Of a stretch of 64,000 bases of DNA, positions 44,291 through 57,062 are shown one piece after another. This DNA is from Anseranas semipalmata (taxonomy: Eukaryota; Chordata; Aves; Anseriformes; Anseranatidae): positions 124,001 to 188,000 of the forward strand of contig VXAA01006093.1 of assembly GCA_013399115.1 (NCBI GenBank), given 5' to 3'. Numbering within the stretch: position 1 is the stretch's first letter; every line of letters begins with the position of its first letter. The notes under the pieces were generated by a model. It saw only the letters and a list, made by a program, of their open reading frames with translations. It was not told the origin of the DNA and ran no database searches. The position numbers were made by a program, and so were the translations under genes.

Positions 44291-45769
44291 TCTGCTGTAC
44301 ATATCTTCCTTTTAAATTCATAAACTTTGATGCTAACACTTTTTTAGGGAGACCATTCATGTCATTGTCTTTGTGTGGATTACAGATTATGACTATGTTT
44401 AGCCTAGGGAACCTAGGAGCCTGTTTGAGTTCCTGATCTGGGTTGGCAGCTGAAGCGACTGCATAACAGGGTGATGCTCAGTGATGCAACAGTATCTACC
44501 CATAGCCTCATCTGCGTGATAAGAAACTCTAGGAATGTGTCCCAGGCAGGAGCTGTGACACACAGGACAGGTGGGCAATCAGGCTGCAGGAGGTGGTGTG
44601 ATAAGTCTAAGCCAGTATATAGGTACAGTCTTGGCTGTAAGCTGCCTCTGTATGTCTAAGATTTCACATAGTTAAAATAACAAGCTGAGAACTGTAAACT
44701 GTAGCATGTAGCATAAAAAAATTAGCAATAAGAAGGTAACTAAAAAGAACTGCAAATAGATTAATTTTAGACATCAATTTGCAGCAAATCTTTTTAATGT
44801 TTATTTTTATTTTTAATGCTTTGAGCAGCCAGTGCTGCATCAAAGAATCTCAATGAGCTATGCATGACTATTTCAAGAGGAAGCTATTTTTTACAGATTA
44901 CATTAATGTTCATGGATACAGTCTAGTGCCTTCAATGTATATAAAACAGCTGAGAAACCTGAATTGAAATAAGCAATCAGTTTGATAATTGGGTTTCAAT
45001 TTTATCCATAACATGACCATATAAGGCTCACTTTTTCTCTCTGTCATGCTAGAAAACCCATTTCTTAACCCCTTCTCAATTAGTAAAATCTTGCCTCCAA
45101 CATTTAATAGAGAAGACTCTGTCAAACAATATTTTTAGAAATACTCAGGTGTCAACAATGCAACCGCTCTTTATAGGAAAGAGTTCTTTAGATGGATTTC
45201 ATGTACAACCTGTCCTCCTAAGCAGCTGGTATATTTGCTCATTTTGACTTTCCGGCTTCTGGGAATGTGGGAAACCAGAAGATGTTGCATGTTCTTCTCT
45301 TTAAGGACAGCTTTTTGAGCTTTTGCTTGTCTTTTCCCTGAGGAAGTCCTGACAAAAGAGCAACCATATAAGCTTTCCTGAGCAATATGTAAAATGATTG
45401 AAAATCCACTTCAAAATACCTGCCTGATTTTACTGTCTTGAGGTCTTAATATTTCATCTAGCTTAGAGGTACTTCTCCTTGCGTATATCTACATGCTGTC
45501 TTAATTCTCTCTCAGACTCTGATAATTGCTTCAAAAAGAGTGTTTATTCATATGTGAAGACCTCCTTTTAAAATTTGAGTCTCCTGCTTGAGCTCTGAAT
45601 TTTTGCTACTACTGGGATAGCACTAAAGGTGGGAGCTCCAGCCATTGAAACAGTGTAATGTGAATGTAAATGTAGACAGTCAGTAGCAGGAATTTGGCTT
45701 AATCAGTCTGTGTTCACATGAAAGTCAGAAAATAATTACTACAGTTTTTCAAGGCTGTGGAAGTTAAGT

Positions 45770-45845
45770 GAAAATAGCCCAAATTGCTCCCACCTCAATA
45801 TGAATTGGAAAATAGCCCAAATTCGTACCACCCGAATCTGAACTG
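45770..45845 (+). repeat. 38-bp tandem duplication, two copies
   Basis: Copy one (45770-45807) and copy two (45808-45845) both start GAAAATAGCCCAAATT and end with GAATTG or GAACTG. About 30 of 38 positions agree. Confidence 0.85.
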
Positions 45846-48133
45846 GGATCCGTAGCAATGTTGCAGTCTTTAATTTTTGGCAAGTGCCTGTTATTTAAAG
45901 TATTCCGTATAATTGATCTCTTCTGCTTTCAGAATATCCTTAGGAAGTTGTGCCAGCAATGTGCTGTGGGGATGAAGAGTGGAGGGGAAATGTGCTGTTA
46001 GCACTGGACTGTCACATGCTGCCTGGGTGGGTTTTGTGCATGATCATCTGGGCCTGAATGCAAACTTGTGGTACTTGATACTGTGCCAAAAGAGCACTCA
46101 GACACTATTGTTTAAAACTTGTTTCACCTTGATTTCTATTTCAGTTGATACAGCCTACTTAACTTACTGTTCAGTGTCCCATAGCTGGTGTTAGGAAACC
46201 ATGAGTTTATGGAACATGATTCCTCATGACTTTCTGTGTATTTACTACTTACTGATTGCTAGAATCAGGTGAACACACTCCTGTTTCATGTTTAAAATAA
46301 TACATCTCTGGTTTTACCAAGCATTGCTCTCAGGCTCTCACTAGCTAGTCTATTTGAATGATTTTTTTTTTTTTTTTCCACTTCCAGGATGCATATGAGC
46401 TCTTTTAAACCAGAAAACACTGCTTCTTGTACAAGAAAAGATACACACAGGCATTTAGTTTTGTCTTAGCAGATGAGAGGAAGGTACATTTCTGTCCCAA
46501 GAATTTTTAAATAATATTAATTTTCAGAAATTTTAGTTTCTTCACTGTGGGTCAAGTGGCTTAATGCCACAGTGTTAATTTTGGAAGATTCCTAGCAACT
46601 GCCATAGAAATGCCAAAGCTTTAAACTGTTATCACTTTTGATACTAAATAGTGAAGTTGTTCAAATAGTTATAGTAGTATAAGATGCATTTGAAAATGCT
46701 ACTATAAATTTAATTGAATGGGATATGGGTTCGTCTTTAGGCTCGCTGGAGAAAACAGGCAGTACATGTAGTCTTGTACTACAGGGTAGGCAAAGATGTG
46801 AAAACAATAAATTTAGGATTTTCTCATGAGGAGGCTTCTGAGCAAACTCATTTTAGCACCTGCGGAGAAAATGTGTTTTATTTCCCCGGGGAGAAACCCA
46901 CTGTGTAAAAAGCTGCACTTCTGCTTTTCAGTTTTACCGTCATCTGTTCCACATGCACACAGAAACACGAAACTTGCTCCTTCAGACAGACTAATTATTT
47001 AATGTTAAACTGAAAGTGTTGGAGGCCAGATTACCTTGGAGGCAGTGACCTGTGCTGGAGCCATCTGACAGCTATGGGGGAGAAAAGCGCCACTGAAGAG
47101 TAGTGCTGCTGCTTGGTCTGCAAATCTTATCCCCTTCCAACCTTAAAGAGTGACTGCAACAGAGTTGCTCATAACTGGCCAGCTTTCACCTAGCTCTAAG
47201 TGTCACCACGGAAGCGATGCTGCAGTGGCATGAACTTCTTTGAAGCCTGGCAAGTCCTTCCTTCAAGTGTGCATCCCTGAGCATCACTCAAAGCTCAGAC
47301 ATACACAAGTAATGGTCTAAATATGCTTGCATCTCTGCTGGCAAAAATCACTCTGTATACTCACACAGACAAAAAATTGCATAAAATTTCATAATGAAAG
47401 AAGCGTCTGAAAATCAGGTTATTTCTGTGTGGCACTGATGCTGTTCACACGTATTGTGATGCCTTCAGCACCTGGAAGATGCTGAAAAAACAGTAGTTTT
47501 TTAAACCACTTCTCTCCTGCACTGGCCTGTAATACATAGAACCAAGGAAAATGGTTGGTGTATCTCTTCTCTGGCATGGATTGGTAGTCTGCACTGTTTC
47601 ACTGACCATAATAATTCCTGTCTGAGCATTTTCCTGTTCCTGCTTAGAAACAGGAAAATTATATTTGTATTTTCTATTTTCATGCATTTGCATCATCTTA
47701 AGACTGCTCTCTTCTGTTTCTTGGATAACTGGGAATGCCTAACACTGTGCTCTGGGAGCAGTAATGTCACTGAACAGAAAGAGCTCCAAAAGTCCCTCTG
47801 ACCCCAAAGTATAGTGGAATAGAAATGTTGCCTTCAAAAGAAGTGATCAAGGAGATGGGGGACTTTCTAGAGAAAGAAATTATTATCTTATTAATTGAAA
47901 AGTAGCAAACTACTATGTGAAATAACAACATAATAACATTTCATGAATGAAGGTGTTATGTGGCTGTAACATGAGATGAAGGATCCGATGGAATACTCTC
48001 ATCTGTAGAGAAAAATTGCTCAGACTTGTAACTATAGCCATGAAATTTGTCTGTTATCTAAGACTGCAAATTTTGTGAATTGTTGTAAGTAATATGTTCA
48101 CACAGTGGGTAACTTTTATTGCTTTTTTTTTTT

Positions 48134-48195
48134 NNNNNNNNNNNNNNNNNNNNNNNNNNNNNNNNNNNNNNNNNNNNNNNNNNNNNNNNNNNNNN
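48134..48195. other. Assembly gap (62 N) between a poly-T run and a CR1 end
   Basis: Eleven T residues precede the gap and a CR1 3' UTR follows it directly. The missing bases must hold the CR1 5' junction. Confidence 0.98.
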
Positions 48196-48399
48196 GGTTG
48201 GAAATTAGGAGAAATTTCTTCTCAGAAAGAGTTGCCCAGGGCTGCCCAGGGAGGTGGTGGAGTCACCATCCCTGGGGTGTTTAAGGAAAGGTTGGATATG
48301 GTACTTAGGGACATGGTTTAGTGGGTAATATTGGTGGTAGGGGGACGGTTGGTCTGGATGATCTTGGAGGTCTTTTCCAACCCTTATGATTCTATGATT
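48196..48399 (+). mobile_element. CR1 LINE, 3' terminal fragment next to an assembly gap
   Basis: It shows the standard chicken CR1 3' UTR: GGTGGTGGAGTCACCATCCC, GGGACATGGTTTAGTGGG, TTGGTCTGGATGATCTTGGA and the end TGATTCTATGATT. The left part is lost in the N run that ends at 48195, so its true length is unknown. It closely resembles the usual CR1 consensus as I recall it, suggesting a younger copy than the one at 43.3 kb. Confidence 0.93.
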
Positions 48400-48556
48400 A
48401 AGACTACAAAACTCTAGCAGATGAATAGGAGTGGCACACTATATCAGAGTGAATTCTTATTCTTTATGTATCTTATTTGGAAGAATTTTGTTGTAGTAGT
48501 ACAGCATTTAAAAGAATTATTTCATAAGTTTGAGGTCATAGAGCCTGCTCTTAGAG

Positions 48557-48640
48557 TATATTAGAGTATATATAGAGTATATTAGAGTATATTAGTATAA
48601 TAGTATATATATTAGTATATTAGTACTCTTAGAGTATATT
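48557..48640 (+). repeat. AGAGTATATT tandem-like tract
   Basis: Degenerate repeats of TTAGAGTATA and TTAGTATA over about 80 bp, 160 bp downstream of the CR1 end. Confidence 0.85.
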
Positions 48641-49476
48641 GGGGAAAAAATCTGCATTTAATAGCAAATGCTGGGTTTCAGAATAACTGTTTTGACTTTT
48701 TTGGTCATCCCTTCAGATTTAAAATCTGGGGAGAGAATGTGAGGAGAAGTGGAAGAAGAAAAAATGTGATAGAAGTCTACATTTAAAGAGACGTATTTAA
48801 ATTTGACTATTCATTGTATTGCACATAATAGTCTTATTAATAAACATTTATCCTTTTTCATTCTTTATTGTTCTAAAAAAGAACAAGAAGGTTACTACAC
48901 TGAGGAAATTACACTATAAAAATATTTGTGGATTAAAGAAAATTTCTGACTGGGTAGTTTAGAAGTAATATATAGAGGTGAGAGTTTTGTGTGGTTTTTC
49001 TTTTCCTAACACTAGTGGATTTTACCAACATCTGCAGCGTGGACTTGTGTACCTAAAACTTATCTATGTTGTAAAGCTCAGCCCGGGATATAAGAATGAT
49101 ATACATTTTAAATTGTCCTGTTCACTATTGCTGCAGTAGTTTTGAGCCAGGAATATGTTTACAAACAGACTGATGAGTGAAAACTAGATTCCTATGTACT
49201 ATTTGTAATTTGAAACTGTTGACAAGGCATGCATTATTTGTATAGATTCTGCTATAAAATTTTCATGTTAGTTAGCAAATAGGAAGACAATAGTGTTATA
49301 ATAGAGTGATCTGGGGGGAAATACGGATTTTTAAAGTATCTCTTCCTTAAGGATTGTGATTTCTTTCAAGCTTAAGCCATACTTAAGGCCTGCTAATTCT
49401 CAGTATCCTGTTCACTGGAGAATTTCCCCCTTTATGGAAAAGACTCATGAAGTATCACGAGCTTCTGAAAAAATTA

Positions 49477-49500
49477 TATGTGTATATATATATATATATT
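49477..49500 (+). repeat. (TA)n microsatellite
   Basis: An uninterrupted TATATA run of about 18 bp after ATGTG. Confidence 0.9.
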
Positions 49501-51554
49501 TAAAATTATTATTATTCCAGGTGGAACTGATACCACCAACACTTTCCTGAATCAAAGAGGAAAGTGTATATTTATTTGTTTCAGCATTTTCCATTGGGGT
49601 GTTAGCTCAGCTGGTGATGTACTGGTTATACACATGCATGCAGAGGCAACCACCCACACCCATTTGCCTCATTCTTTTCTTCTTCCTTAGGCCACTGGTG
49701 CTGTCTAATGTCACAAATGTCATATGAGTTAGACCTTTGATCTGATCCAGGATTGCTTTACTTCAAATTGAAGTAAGCCAATACACAAGAATACTAGAGT
49801 GGAAAGGGGTGCCATAATAGAAAAGCAAAGTTTTGGGTGTTATAGAAGAAACGCTAAGCCTGCCCAAGTATCTGCTGGAGCTGTGCCATGGGGCTGCATT
49901 TTCTTGGTACACTGGTTGTGAATGAACAACACTTCAAGTCTGTACAGAAAGTGGGGCTTTCCCAGACACTGGTGTTCCATTCTGTGCACTCTGCAAAATA
50001 CGTGACAGGTATAGATATAGGTTTGTCTTTGATAGTTTTTTTTGGAGTATATTTAAGCTTATCTATTTGTGGGCTATGCATAGACAAAAAAGAGAGATAC
50101 TTGCTGGGTAAACATCTAGGTATGAACCATTTCTTGAACATTATTTGTATCTGTAATCTAAAAGGAATATAGCTGATAGTTCATGCTGACATTTCAAGGA
50201 ATATAAACAATCCTGTTACTTCCGTGATCTTGAACAATATTATCTATTCATCAAAGCAATAGCGTGGATGTACCTTGTATTTCCTTGTATTTCTTCAGAG
50301 TATTATTGCTTGAAGCCAAAGGAAAGAGATAAGGAAGATATATACTGATAAATTTAATTAATTATATCACCTAGATCAGGGATTTATAAGAGGATCTGAT
50401 TACTTTTATGAAATGTATGGTGAGGCAAATTAACTGAAATAGTAAGGTATTTTTAGGTTATTGTCAATACTCTGTGAGCTTTGTAAAATAATAAAAAGCT
50501 GTGAAACTGGGCAGTAAGGAACTAAATAGGAGAAATGACAGAGCTGTGGTAGCAGGTGGCTGGGGAAACTGAAGTGGCAGAATTGTGGAAAAGAAACCGA
50601 GACTTAATGCTCTGTCAAGGATGTCATGGGAGACTACCTAAAATGTGTAATGGCATCGGGCAAAAGCGAATGGAAAACAGGAAAAATAATACAAGAACTG
50701 TAAAATACATTTTTTTTTTCCTCCAGAGCTCTTGACTATTAGGAACAGAAGGAGCTTGTCAGACATTGAAAAATCAGGGCATAGCTTGTGGAAAAACAAA
50801 ATAAAATATTTTTAAAAACACATTCAAGCAGTTCCATTACCATTTTTAATGGTAGTCTCAGCCCAGACCAAGACAACTTTGGACAGAAGACTGAACTGCC
50901 TCCCAGCTCAGGAGAATGTCCTTTCCCTCTGTCCTCCAGAAGGTAAATAAAATAACCTGAGAGAGGTGATCTGAATAGTCCTAAACTGTAAGACGCTGCA
51001 GGGAAGGTTGTCCTACTGTACAGAGACTGGCTGTGGTCTGGCCTTAAAAAACTTCACCTCTTCAAGAAATCACAGCATATCTGAATTTTACTTCTAAGAA
51101 TTGTAAACAAGCATCAAGAGCATAACATCAAGGTGTGTTTACACTGTGTGGTGGAGCACAGTGCCAGGGCTGGTAACAACTGAGCAGTCTCTGGAACAAA
51201 ACATAGACAAGACATTTCAGGACACGTGCAGTGTCCAGCGATGCTGCTTTCCTGCTTTGGCAGCTGAGCAGCTCCTCTGCTCTGTGCTGGCTCCTCAGTC
51301 CCCATGCTGCACCCACTGGAAGTGTACAGATGCTCTGATGCACTGAAAGTTAGAGAAAACTAGGGTGGAGGTGGTCTGGGCATTTTAATCTGACTTTTAT
51401 GAACATGTGCAGAGTGGTACTGTCTGTATTTAGGTGGCTACAGGTGGTCTACCACAGAGGCTCTCTGATGCTATGAATCAAGTGTTGAAGGAGTGTTAAT
51501 ACCATCCATCATGCAGATATGCGTGAGTAACATCATGCCAGTGTCCATGTTGTT

Positions 51555-51583
51555 GAATAAAGAACTGTGATAGTTCTTTATTC
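51555..51583. repeat. Perfect inverted repeat (12-bp arms, 5-nt loop)
   Basis: Arm GAATAAAGAACT at 51555-51566, loop GTGAT, and the exact reverse complement AGTTCTTTATTC at 51572-51583. Function unknown. Confidence 0.95.
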
Positions 51584-54500
51584 CTCACAGTGGCGTTGTT
51601 GTTGGAAAGGGAGATTATGAGGAAGGTGCCAGTAAAGAGGTATATATTTACATGATTTGTAAGTTTGTTTGGGGCGAATTGAAATATATGTATTTTGGCA
51701 AATTTAATAATTCTGTGAGTTGCCACCTGTAGCTGTGCAGGCTGTTGGGTTTCAGGTCTTGAATTTATGTTGCATAAAGGGCCGCTGTGGCATTCCTACC
51801 AATTGCACTTCAGCTTCTGCCAGGCCAGCTGTGCTGAACTGACCTTCCTGAAGCTGTTTCGAGTGACTGGTTGCTACAGGCACCAACTGTCTGGCTTGCA
51901 GCTGCAACAGGCCCTCCTGCACTTAACTTCTCCTTGCAGCTCATCTTGTAACTTCTCTACCCTGCTTATCTAGCGGACCCCATTTTGCCATATTGCAGTT
52001 TTCATGGATTAGTATCTTATCTCAGCTTTTTACCTGTCCTGTTCTCATTTCTGAATTCATAAAAGTCATAATGAAGGGGTTTAGTATGTTCCTTCATTGT
52101 CTTAGAAATTCTGCATAGACCACCTGCCATCAAGCACAAGCATCAAAACTGGTGAATTAAGCTCTGCATGCTAATACAAAAGCAGAAAAAGGTTATGTTT
52201 TCACTTGTTTTCACAGAGGCTAGTCTAAAGCAAGAAGAATGAAATGTCTCTCCTGCAGCAAGCATAAGTATGTGTTGATAACACACTCTAAATTAAATAT
52301 TGTATTTCTTTCAAAAAAATGAGAGGACTGTTTGGAGACTTGGAGCGAAACGAGCCAGGACATCTGTTCTGTTTTCTGTGCAGTATTTGAGCTGGGGCAC
52401 ATGTGGAATTCTGCTGAAATGAGATTATAAATTAATAGTTCTTCACACTTCATTGCTTGAATGAGCCAGAAGTTATTTTCTTCTGAGTTTTGAGTCCCAG
52501 GTGCAGCACTTTCTGACTACCAAATATGATTTTCTAAAAGGGAAGAAAGACCAGTGAATCGAAACTACAAGAACACGTTCTCTGTGGTCTGAGTACAGCC
52601 TTGTAATAGAGAAAAGCAAAGCAAATCAACTGACAGGGTGGAAGAAAAAGATCCTGTCCAGACACATGACAATACCGAAGAACCGGTTTGCCAGTCAGGC
52701 AGCAGCTTCCATTCCTGGTTCTGCTTCTGGCTTTGTGTACAAACATAAGAAGCTTGTTTGGGTCTCTGTCTTAAAAAGGTGACCTCTCATTTGTTTCTTC
52801 TTTTTTGATACCCAACTTGAGTTGCTCTGTGACTGATACTCTGATATTCAGGCTGGTCGAGAGTACTAACAAAGATAAACATTTCTACTTTCACTACAGT
52901 TTAGTGAGATTGAGCTGACTGTTTGCGGAGCTGGGCTCTCCCTGCAGCTGGACCGATTTATGCTTTTTTCTTCAGAGGCTGACCCACTCTTATTCTTGAA
53001 AGAGGATTAATAGACATCTAGTTTTATTTACCAATAATCTGTCGCACCTTTATCACAAAGTCTGTGATTTAGCTTGATTAACATCCCTAAAAATGAGCGT
53101 AGTGTTTCCAGTATTAAAGAAATAGTTCTATAAGGTTACTGTAACCCCCTCAGAAACGTCATTGCATAGATGGCTGGGCAACATTGTAGGGCACCATGAC
53201 AGGAGATTGGCCAAGGTTTACTAATTCTAAAATTTTCTAATTTAGAAGTTGTCCTGAGCAGGCTCTAGAGAAGAGAGTAATGGAAAATCACGGGGTAGAG
53301 GAGAGGAGGAGAATCTGGAGACAGTTCTAGGCTTGTGCTGGTTTATCTATACAGTCATGAGCCAGCTAAGACTGCAACCTCTGCACCTCTCTGTATTTTC
53401 CTAACTGGAAGATAAAACGTGCCATGGGAGATACTCAGACAACCTGAAACCAGTTTCCATTGCAGGCATCAAGGGTGTTGGGAGGAAAAACTGGGATTTC
53501 CTCAGACATATTCATATCCTATTGATTCTTAGGTGATCTCCAGATGATATCAACTGGTATCAATTAGACTACATTTATTGATTTAATTGATTGGAAATGT
53601 GATTATTTTTAGTGAGAAAGGATAGGGAAAAAGAACAAAATGCTTTTATTTCATTGGAGTTTCTGGGTGCAATTTTCATTAAAGGTGAAAAAAAAAAAAA
53701 ACAACACTGACTTTAAATTAAAACATGCCTTCTCATCTGTATGTTGTACAACATCTCTGTAACCCTGATATAATCCTCATCATTGCAATAGTGATATTTC
53801 AGTCTAATGGCAGTATATGCATAAGGAAAGCCTTTTGTTGTATATAATTTCTACTCAGCCCAGGGGCAGGAATATGGTCCGTAGAACCACAAGAACTAAA
53901 ACATTGCCAGGTTATTTCCACTTTAACCACAGCTGCAATACTGTACCATGGTAATATCTGAATTACTTCCATTGATATTTAGAATATAGTAAGACCCTAT
54001 CAAATATCTGAATATTGGGACTCCATCAGATAATATGAACTTGTATATTTTCAACTTTTGAGAGAACTGTATTGCTGCTACTTGTACCTGTTTTTGAAAG
54101 ATTGAATTGCTGTTTTATTTACAGGCTCTGTGAATCACCAAGATTTTGATAAAGGTGTCTGTTTTCTCTCTATAAGCTCTGCCAACTGTAGTTTCTAGCT
54201 ACATCTTTATTTTTGTTAACAAAGACAGGTTTGTAATGATGATTATTTCCCATGAGCTTTATTTAGTATCTTTATACAACTACAGCTGATGAAATTGTGT
54301 CATGAGGAAGGCCACTGAAGTAGGGTTTTTTAGACGTTGTGTTTGCTTAAAATATTCTTCATTTAAAATTTTAAGGGATGCTGCAAGACAAGTAAGGCTG
54401 TTGCCTAAGTACTGCATCTCTGAGTCTGTTTTAATCATGAACTATAAGCAGATGCTGGGCTGGCAGGAGGCGAGTTGGTCAGGATTTGAAAGCCATACAG

Positions 54501-55547
54501 CACAGGACTGAACATAAGGTGATATACATTGCTCTTCAGCTGGACTCGTTACAAGCTGAAATGACTTCTGCACTGGGTTTGTTTTTTGTCCCGTCTAGAA
54601 CACCATTAATGTAATCCCAGCTTGTCACTCTGTGTCCATCTTAGAAAGAAGATAGTTTGTATGAAAATATTTTCTGTATGATTGCAGACTTATGAGAATG
54701 TGAAACAAAGAAGTAGTTTCTCTGGTGTACAATTTTCTTGATACATCGCTTTCAATGTAAAACAATGCCTAAAATACAAATTCACTCTTCTTCTATGGAA
54801 AAATATCAAATGATCTTGGACTTAAATATTGGACAGAATATTTTGCCAAGACAGACTATCACGAACTTTTGGCACAACTCAAAAATATGGTATAGCTTGG
54901 CTGGAAGATTGGATTGGGTTTCCTCGGTGCTAAGAAAAATATCCAATTATATATTCACAGGACTGGAATGTATCTGTTTGTCTGTCTGTGTTCTCCTTAT
55001 TAGGTGCTTTTCTTGGCATGAACTGGGCAGCTGAGATGGGGAAGGTGCTGTGATCAGACTGTAGTCTCAGGTCCAAATCCATGCTGCCTATGATGGTGCC
55101 ACAAGGCTTTTAATGCTATGATATTAACATTTCCATTCTTTCACTGTTAAGTTTTGGCAAAACACTTCAAAAATTATTTCAGAATAACAGTTTTGTCTGG
55201 CTTTGGATTCAGGACAGCATGGTGAACAGTTAGTTACAAGGGCAGAAGTGACCTTTCTAGACGACCTTGGAACACAACATGCTCCTAACCCTTGTGTGCG
55301 TGTGGGTTGGGTGTGTGTGTGTCTTTCCTCCTCAGATGACTGGTGTTATGCAAAAGTTTCAGAATCTCATGGCAGGATGGAAGAGAAGCTGCTGCAATGC
55401 AAGTGTCTGTTGCCCCCTTTCTGCTGCAGGAGGAGTGTAATACTCTCTGCCTCTACAAATATGTGATGCCTGAGTAGACTTCTGTCATATATGTAGTATT
55501 TAGCCTTTCTATAAATAACAGATAAAAATGTGGTTTAAAGTCAAATT

Positions 55548-55579
55548 CATATATATATACTCTCTCTCTCTCTCTCTTT
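55548..55579 (+). repeat. (AT)n(CT)n compound microsatellite
   Basis: Six AT units are followed by about nine CT units. Confidence 0.93.
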
Positions 55580-56936
55580 CCCCCATCCCTTTGGAGTGTA
55601 TAGAGCTACCAAGAAAGTGCCCTGTAGTATGTGTCTGTGACACTAGAGTGGTTAGGTACTGGAAATCTCTTTTGGTCTCTTTTAGATACCATTTTTGTGA
55701 AGAGGTACCTTCTGAATTTGCAGCCCTGGCCTTTTCCAGTTTGGGAATAATTGGAGATTTTTTTAAAGTGGCATTTAAGCTACACCAAGAACTATAGAAA
55801 GCAAGGAACTAAATCTACATATTTAGACATAAAACATTCAACCTGAGTCAGCACTGGTATTTAAAGGCAACAGAGTAATTAAAAATCCACTAAGGTATAT
55901 CCCAAGGAGAGGGGCAACCCTTTCCTGCTGACGAAGTATTGGGATAGAAGTCATCTACCACCAATGTTTTTTCAGCTTGAAGCTTTCTCTGGGGTGGGGA
56001 AAGTCCAAATGCAGAAGGTCACGAGATTTTTGTACTGCTGTATCTCACTTAAAGAGACAGTGAAAGCTCTTTGTCTTTATAATTTGTTAAGGAAACAGCC
56101 TAATTCTCACAGAAATCTCATTGATTTTACTAGTACCAGCCTCTCAGTATTAAATTCCTTGATTAAGCAAAATAATCCATAGAAATAAAAACATAGGAGC
56201 AAGAAATCAAAATATTTCAAAGTGAAACTGAAAGTGTCATGTTGCACAGCCTACTTTTATTAACTAAGAATACATTTAATGATACGGTCAATACCACCCC
56301 CCCCCAAAAAAAAAACAGGATTAGAAAATTCTCTGTCATTCTAATTTCACATTGCACTCTGTTAGAAGCCTATTTTTTATTTCCTGACTTTCCTTTTGTT
56401 TTATTCTTAAGCTTAACTATTGCCTAAAGTTTATGCCTTCAATTTGCTTGTGTTTATAAAGAGAAGTAAAAATGTAACAGAAGAAAATACATTATGCATG
56501 CAAGCATTTGAAACTATGATTCTAGCTAGAAGCACGGACAACAAGTTAAAAATGCGCTCCGGTGTCTGACTAGATAGTGGGACAAAGATGTGTAAATCTC
56601 TGTCACCAGGAGAATCGAATCAGCGCTGCCAGCAGAGGCCTCTTTGCCCTTTGGACTGTTGTCACCTTTCGTGGCCTGCCAGCCTGGAGTGGCCCCCGGC
56701 AGCACGGAGATCTGTCTGGCAGCTGCAGCGATGGTAATATTGGCCACTGCTCGGCCTGTTATCTCCACAATACCCTGGCGTCCTCAGTGCATGCATTTCT
56801 CATGGTCCTGTGGCATCACTGCTTGGGCATGGGGCCTTGGAAAGCAATTTATGGCTTTCACCTGCAGTGCAGTTTTACAGTTTTCCCTACTATCTTAAGT
56901 AAGAACATCACAACTCCTGATGCTTTTCCTTTATAG

Positions 56937-57062
56937 CACCCCTGTGAGATAGGGAAATACTATTATTTCCATTCTGCAGGTGGGAAAGGAAGCAGGGAAA
57001 GCTAAAATAATCTACCTGGTTTTACTTAGGAAGTCTGTGGCAAAGCAAGGTCTCAAATCCAC
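56937..57062 (+). mobile_element. MIR-like ancient SINE relic (sense)
   Basis: It follows the order of MIR 3'-half landmarks: CCCTGTGAGATAGGGAAATA, TACTATTATTTCCATTCTGC, then GGTGGGAAA, GAAGCAGGGAAAGCTAA, a degraded AATCTACCTGGTTTTACTTA, and GTCTGTGGCAAAGCAAGGTC with TCAAATCC. That matches the MIR consensus pattern of an ACTATTATTATCCCCATTTT-type segment followed by a tail on the model GCAGAGCTGGGATTCGAACC. It is heavily diverged. MIR/CORE-SINE relics are scarce but known in birds. Confidence 0.6.

Noticed and set aside
49593..49625. tRNA-like A box (TTAGCTCAGCTGGTGATG)
   Set aside because: No B box of the GGTTCRANYCC type at the right distance and no cloverleaf arms. Probably chance.
56577..56936. 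119-codon plus-strand frame in GC-richer DNA
   Set aside because: No recognisable domain, another frame of 84 codons overlaps it, and it runs up to the MIR-like relic. Most likely non-coding.
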